Shown: piece by piece, positions 6,028 through 8,354 of the stretch
Position numbering within the stretch: the stretch's first letter is position 1
Layout: each line of letters begins with the position of its first letter
Assembly (NCBI GenBank): GCA_016929355.1
Contig: JAFGJA010000331.1
Location: forward strand, 1 to 8,354
DNA from: Anaerolineae bacterium
GTDB lineage: Bacteria > Chloroflexota > Anaerolineae > Aggregatilineales > Aggregatilineaceae
Direction: 5' to 3'
Length of the DNA stretch: 8,354 nucleotides
Notes under the pieces: generated by a model
Databases searched by the model: none
Told to the model about the DNA's origin: nothing
What the model saw: only the letters and a program-made list of their open reading frames with translations
Program-made: the position numbers and the translations under genes

Positions 6028-6253
6028 GGATATTGATAAAATTTGTCAAGAAAATGGTAAAGCACCACGAGACTGCTCAAACATAAAATATAGCTTTGAA
6101 TTCAGGAGGAGAAAAACGGTTTCGGCTCAACCGTTACAAAAATGGGCTATTTATAAAGATAGAATAATCTTACAATTACCGTATAACACGGTTAGTAAAT
6201 GGTTTCATTCCGTGAAGATTGTATGAATCTTGATAAAAAATTGTATAGGAGGG
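6028..6253 (+). other. AT-rich intergenic stretch with several small inverted repeats
   Basis: This gap is visibly poorer in G and C than the flanking genes. It holds three small hairpins: ACGGTT/AACCGT (6116-6121 with 6129-6134), ACCGT/ACGGT (6178-6182 with 6188-6192) and AAGATT/AATCTT (6215-6220 with 6226-6231). The half-site ACGGTT or its complement thus recurs four times within 78 bases. A reading frame from GTG 6017 to TGA 6224-6226 (69 codons) crosses it but has no good ribosome site. Its end (LPYNTVSKWFHSVK) is vaguely helix-turn-helix-like, so a decayed gene is possible. There is no T tract that would make any of these a clear terminator. Confidence 0.5.
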
Positions 6254-6282
6254 TTGTCAAGCTTCAGGACTTGCTGTAGAAT
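6254..6282 (+). promoter_or_regulatory. Sigma-70-type promoter of the Flp pilin gene
   Basis: TTGTCA (6254-6259), a 17-base spacer and TAGAAT (6277-6282) each match the consensus at five of six positions with ideal spacing. The predicted start near 6289 gives a leader of about 41 bases ending in a strong ribosome site. It is the best promoter in the window. Confidence 0.75.
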
Positions 6283-6329
6283 GTCATTACATCATTCGAA
6301 AAGTTATCATCTCTAAGGAGACTACCAAA

Positions 6330-6476
6330 ATGTTGTACATGCCTCGTGAAGAAGGTCAAGGTCTGGTTGAATACGCGCTTATTCTCGTGCTGGTCGCAGT
6401 GGTCGTGATTATCGTCCTCGTTCTGCTTGGCCCGGCCATCGGTAACATCTTCTCGAATATCGTTTCGGCTCTGTAG
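6330..6476 (+). CDS. Flp/Fap-type pilin (class III prepilin)
   Basis: A 48-residue pilin precursor. A short charged leader (MLYMPREEG) ends in Gly9, followed by QGLVEYALILVLVAVVVIIV. This is the class III prepilin signature: prepilin peptidase cuts after Gly, and the mature protein has Glu at +5 and Tyr at +6. A roughly 20-residue hydrophobic helix follows, then a short tail (LGPAIGNIFSNIVSAL). Such subunits polymerise into thin Flp pili assembled by a Tad secretion machine, used in adhesion and surface attachment. The ribosome site TAAGGAG (6314-6320) lies nine bases before ATG 6330. A good promoter lies upstream and an intrinsic terminator downstream, so it is monocistronic. No Tad ATPase, platform protein or prepilin peptidase is encoded here, so the machinery must be elsewhere. 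The length and motif fit the family closely; its state as a major or minor pilin is unknown. Confidence 0.93.
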   Translation: MLYMPREEGQGLVEYALILVLVAVVVIIVLVLLGPAIGNIFSNIVSAL

Positions 6477-6497
6477 TTCACACTTTTCGAACTCACG

Positions 6498-6530
6498 AAG
6501 GCCCGGCTCCGCGCTGGGCCTTTCTTTTTT
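6498..6530 (+). terminator. Intrinsic terminator of the pilin gene
   Basis: AAGGCCC (6498-6504) pairs with GGGCCTT (6516-6522) over an 11-base GC-rich loop that may pair further. It is followed by TTTCTTTTTT (6521-6530). It lies 22 bases after the stop at 6476. No T tract flanks it on the other strand, so it does not look bidirectional for the convergent gene ending at 6544. Confidence 0.9.
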
Positions 6531-6543
6531 CCGGCACTAGCGT

Positions 6544-6867
6544 TTAATCCTCAAAGTCATCTTCACCACCCGCCATAAAGAGATCATCCAGCAAATCATC
6601 CACATCATCCGGCGTGATGATGGCTGCGTCTTCCTCTGGTAAATCGATCTCAATATCTGGCACTTCGAGATCATAAGCGGGCACGACCACCGTGTAGCCC
6701 TCATCTTCCGCCCAGAGGCGCAAATCTTCAATCATGGCGACCAACTCTTGACTGTTTGCCGGACGCGGGCCGCGCAGAATTACCTCTTTGTGAGCTTCGG
6801 TCCCATCACCCCAAAAGACCGCTACATGACCGTCTTTATCAAGCGCAACATAGGCCGGTTCATTCAT
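6544..6867 (-). CDS. Small acidic protein of unknown function, coupled to the P-type ATPase gene
   Basis: I do not recognise a family for this 107-residue protein. Its first 64 residues look like a compact alpha/beta fold: strands AYVALD and VAVFWGD, a helix around NSQELVAMIEDLRLWAEDEG, and the strand YTVVVPAY. Residues 65-107 are extremely acidic: 19 of 43 are Asp or Glu. No Lys or Arg occurs after Arg50. The tail contains short repeats of D-D-V/L and ends GGEDDFED. There is no signal peptide or membrane segment, so it is probably cytosolic. ATG 6867 is preceded by AGGAG (6882-6878), which overlaps the stop codon of the ATPase gene 13 bases upstream, so the two are co-transcribed and probably translationally coupled. 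A cation-binding, adaptor or regulatory role for the ATPase is possible from context only. Confidence 0.72.
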   Translation of the reverse strand: MNEPAYVALDKDGHVAVFWGDGTEAHKEVILRGPRPANSQELVAMIEDLRLWAEDEGYTVVVPAYDLEVPDIEIDLPEEDAAIITPDDVDDLLDDLFMAGGEDDFED

Positions 6868-6880
6868 CAGATTACCACTC

Positions 6881-8354
6881 CTATTCTTCCGCCGGAATCA
6901 ACATGCGTGTAAAAATATCATACCGCCACAAGACCCGGACTGTCACGCCCCAAACGATCACTGCCGCAACAACCACGCCTAGATCGCGCCACGCCATCGT
7001 ATTCAGTTCGAAGAAATCGCGCGCACCGGGGAACGGGAAGATCAAGATATAGAGCACCAACATTGCCAGCGATAAACCAATGCGCCGCCGGTCAAAATGC
7101 AAGCGTTGGCCGCTTTCCCACTCATCAACCGAATGTTCAGCGAAGATGATCAGCAGCAAACCGCACAACATGGCCGCTGTAGTTAATACTGTGCGTTGCA
7201 AAGCGAGATCATCATTTTCGTACATGACATACACCGCCAGCAGCACCACCGTGATACTGAAGCCCGCCGGTAACACAAATTCCCCCACCGAACGCAGCAA
7301 CCCTTTTTGCGGCTGGCCGGATCGCGCCCAGATAGTCAGGAACACGGCAGGAATCCCGACGGGCAGCGTGGTCAACAGTGAATTATGTTTAGGCGTAAAC
7401 GGGAATTCGGTCCCGATGAATCCGGCGATGATGATCAGCAGCGCGGCGTAGAGGCTGCGCGTCAGGAATAAGCGCATATTGTCCTGCATTCCGTTCAGGA
7501 TGCGCTGCCCCTCTTTGATCGCTTCGGGCAGCACGCTAAATTGATCGTTCAGCAGCACCATATCGGCTACCGCGCGCGTTGCCTGACTGCCGCTCTCCAT
7601 CGAAATACCCATATTCGCCTGTTTGAGCGAGAGCACATCATTCACGCCATCGCCCATCATAGCGACATAATGCCCCTGCGCACGCAAAACTCGCACAATT
7701 GTTTGCTTCTGCTCCGGCGTGATGCGCCCAAACACAGTCGTGCGATCCACCGTTTCGGCAAACTGCGCCTCGGACATTTCCGCCAGTTGGATGCCGGAAA
7801 TTACGTCAATATCCTTGCTGACGCCAGCGAGTTGGGCCAATGCCGCGACGGTTTGTGGATTATCACCAGAGATGATTTTGATCGTCACGCCCGCTTGCTT
7901 GAACTGTTCCAGCACATCTTTCGCATCAGGGCGCAGTTGATCGGTAAAGGTCAGCCAGCCAAGCGGGGTCAAATCGCCCGGCAAATGGGGATTGTTATCT
8001 TCTGGCAGGGGGGCGAGTTGATCGGGATGATGCGCCAACAGCAGCACGCGCAAACCGAGATCGGCCCAGACTTCGATATTATTTTCGAGCGCAGAACCGC
8101 CTTTCACATGCGGCAGTAAAATTTCTGGCGCGCCAAGAATATAACTCCCCTGCAATGAGCCGTCACTGCTCCCTGCAAACGCCGCCCCGCTCCATTTATA
8201 TTTGGATGAAAACGGAATCTGTACAGTTGGTGTCTGCGCCTCGCCGGGGCAGGCATCGGCAATTGCTTCGGCGGTGCGATTCACACGCCCGGTACTCGCT
8301 ACGAAATTGCCTACCATTTGCTTGAGTTCGGCTTCTTCTATTGTAAGCGGCACA
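6881..8354 (-). CDS. P-type cation-transporting ATPase, CtpE-like (N-terminal part outside window)
   Basis: The frame is open to the window edge, leaving 490 C-terminal residues of a P-type (HAD-type) ATPase that uses ATP to move cations across the cytoplasmic membrane. Fragment positions: nucleotide-binding segment PFSSKYKWSG (47-56) and GAPE (74-77); SGDNPQTVAAL (162-172); TPEQK (212-216); the hinge MMGDGVNDV (232-240) with its Mg-binding Asp pair. About six membrane helices follow, near 300-315, 325-343, 361-378, 388-404, 425-441 and 458-475 (M5-M10). The phosphorylation motif DKTGT and helices M1-M4 lie outside. The hinge-to-M6 region (QATRAVADMVLLNDQFSVLP, then FPFTPKHNSLLTTLPVGIPAVFL) resembles mycobacterial CtpE, reported to handle calcium. 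M6 lacks the acidic residue found in animal calcium pumps, so the ion is uncertain. The small acidic gene follows in the same operon. Confidence 0.9.
   Translation of the reverse strand, partial: VPLTIEEAELKQMVGNFVASTGRVNRTAEAIADACPGEAQTPTVQIPFSSKYKWSGAAFAGSSDGSLQGSYILGAPEILLPHVKGGSALENNIEVWADLGLRVLLLAHHPDQLAPLPEDNNPHLPGDLTPLGWLTFTDQLRPDAKDVLEQFKQAGVTIKIISGDNPQTVAALAQLAGVSKDIDVISGIQLAEMSEAQFAETVDRTTVFGRITPEQKQTIVRVLRAQGHYVAMMGDGVNDVLSLKQANMGISMESGSQATRAVADMVLLNDQFSVLPEAIKEGQRILNGMQDNMRLFLTRSLYAALLIIIAGFIGTEFPFTPKHNSLLTTLPVGIPAVFLTIWARSGQPQKGLLRSVGEFVLPAGFSITVVLLAVYVMYENDDLALQRTVLTTAAMLCGLLLIIFAEHSVDEWESGQRLHFDRRRIGLSLAMLVLYILIFPFPGARDFFELNTMAWRDLGVVVAAVIVWGVTVRVLWRYDIFTRMLIPAEE

Noticed and set aside
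7541..8119. Plus-strand open frame of 192 codons opposite the ATPase gene
   Set aside because: It is antisense to clearly conserved P-type ATPase motifs, and its translation is His/Arg/Gln-rich with no recognisable domain.
1..8354. CRISPR array, insertion sequence, transposase or phage gene
   Set aside because: No regularly spaced direct repeats, transposase motifs, integrase or phage structural genes were visible on either strand. The only repeat-like element is the 65-base palindrome at 3756-3820.

Overview
The window is a moderate-GC bacterial chromosome segment with dense protein-coding genes. It most resembles a Chloroflexota (Anaerolineae-like) genome. That assignment is an inference from gene content: a paired active/inactive M16 peptidase operon, an Flp-type pilin, a short-chain-dehydrogenase-type threonine dehydrogenase, a CtpE-like P-type ATPase, and a secreted QW-repeat protein behind a cobalamin riboswitch. 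No rRNA gene or other taxonomic marker is present.

Layout. Positions 1-321 hold the C-terminal end of a nucleotide-sugar dehydrogenase (UDP-glucose 6-dehydrogenase type), followed by a strong hairpin. Positions 441-3440 are a tight three-gene operon: a catalytic M16 peptidase, a partner M16 protein that has lost the zinc site, and holo-ACP synthase. Positions 3441-3876 are a complex regulatory leader: promoter, cobalamin riboswitch, intrinsic terminator, and a palindromic dispersed-repeat-like element. The leader drives a secreted alpha/alpha-toroid protein (3877-4794) with its own strong terminator. Positions 4993-6027 encode an SDR-family L-threonine 3-dehydrogenase. An AT-rich intergenic stretch full of small inverted repeats follows. 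Next comes a 48-residue Flp pilin (6330-6476) with a good sigma-70-type promoter and terminator. On the minus strand, convergent to the pilin, a P-type cation ATPase (C-terminal 490 residues in view) is followed 13 bases later by a small, very acidic protein of unknown function.

How the genes work together. The two M16 proteins look like one enzyme: one subunit has HxxEH, the other carries the REKRGLAY segment. The most interesting unit is the riboswitch-terminator-toroid cassette. It suggests that expression of an exported protein, built on the same fold class as the alpha domain of animal intrinsic factor/transcobalamin, is turned off by cobalamin. A secreted B12-capture protein is therefore a testable hypothesis. 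The acidic protein linked to the ATPase may be an accessory or regulator of cation transport, but nothing in its sequence proves this.
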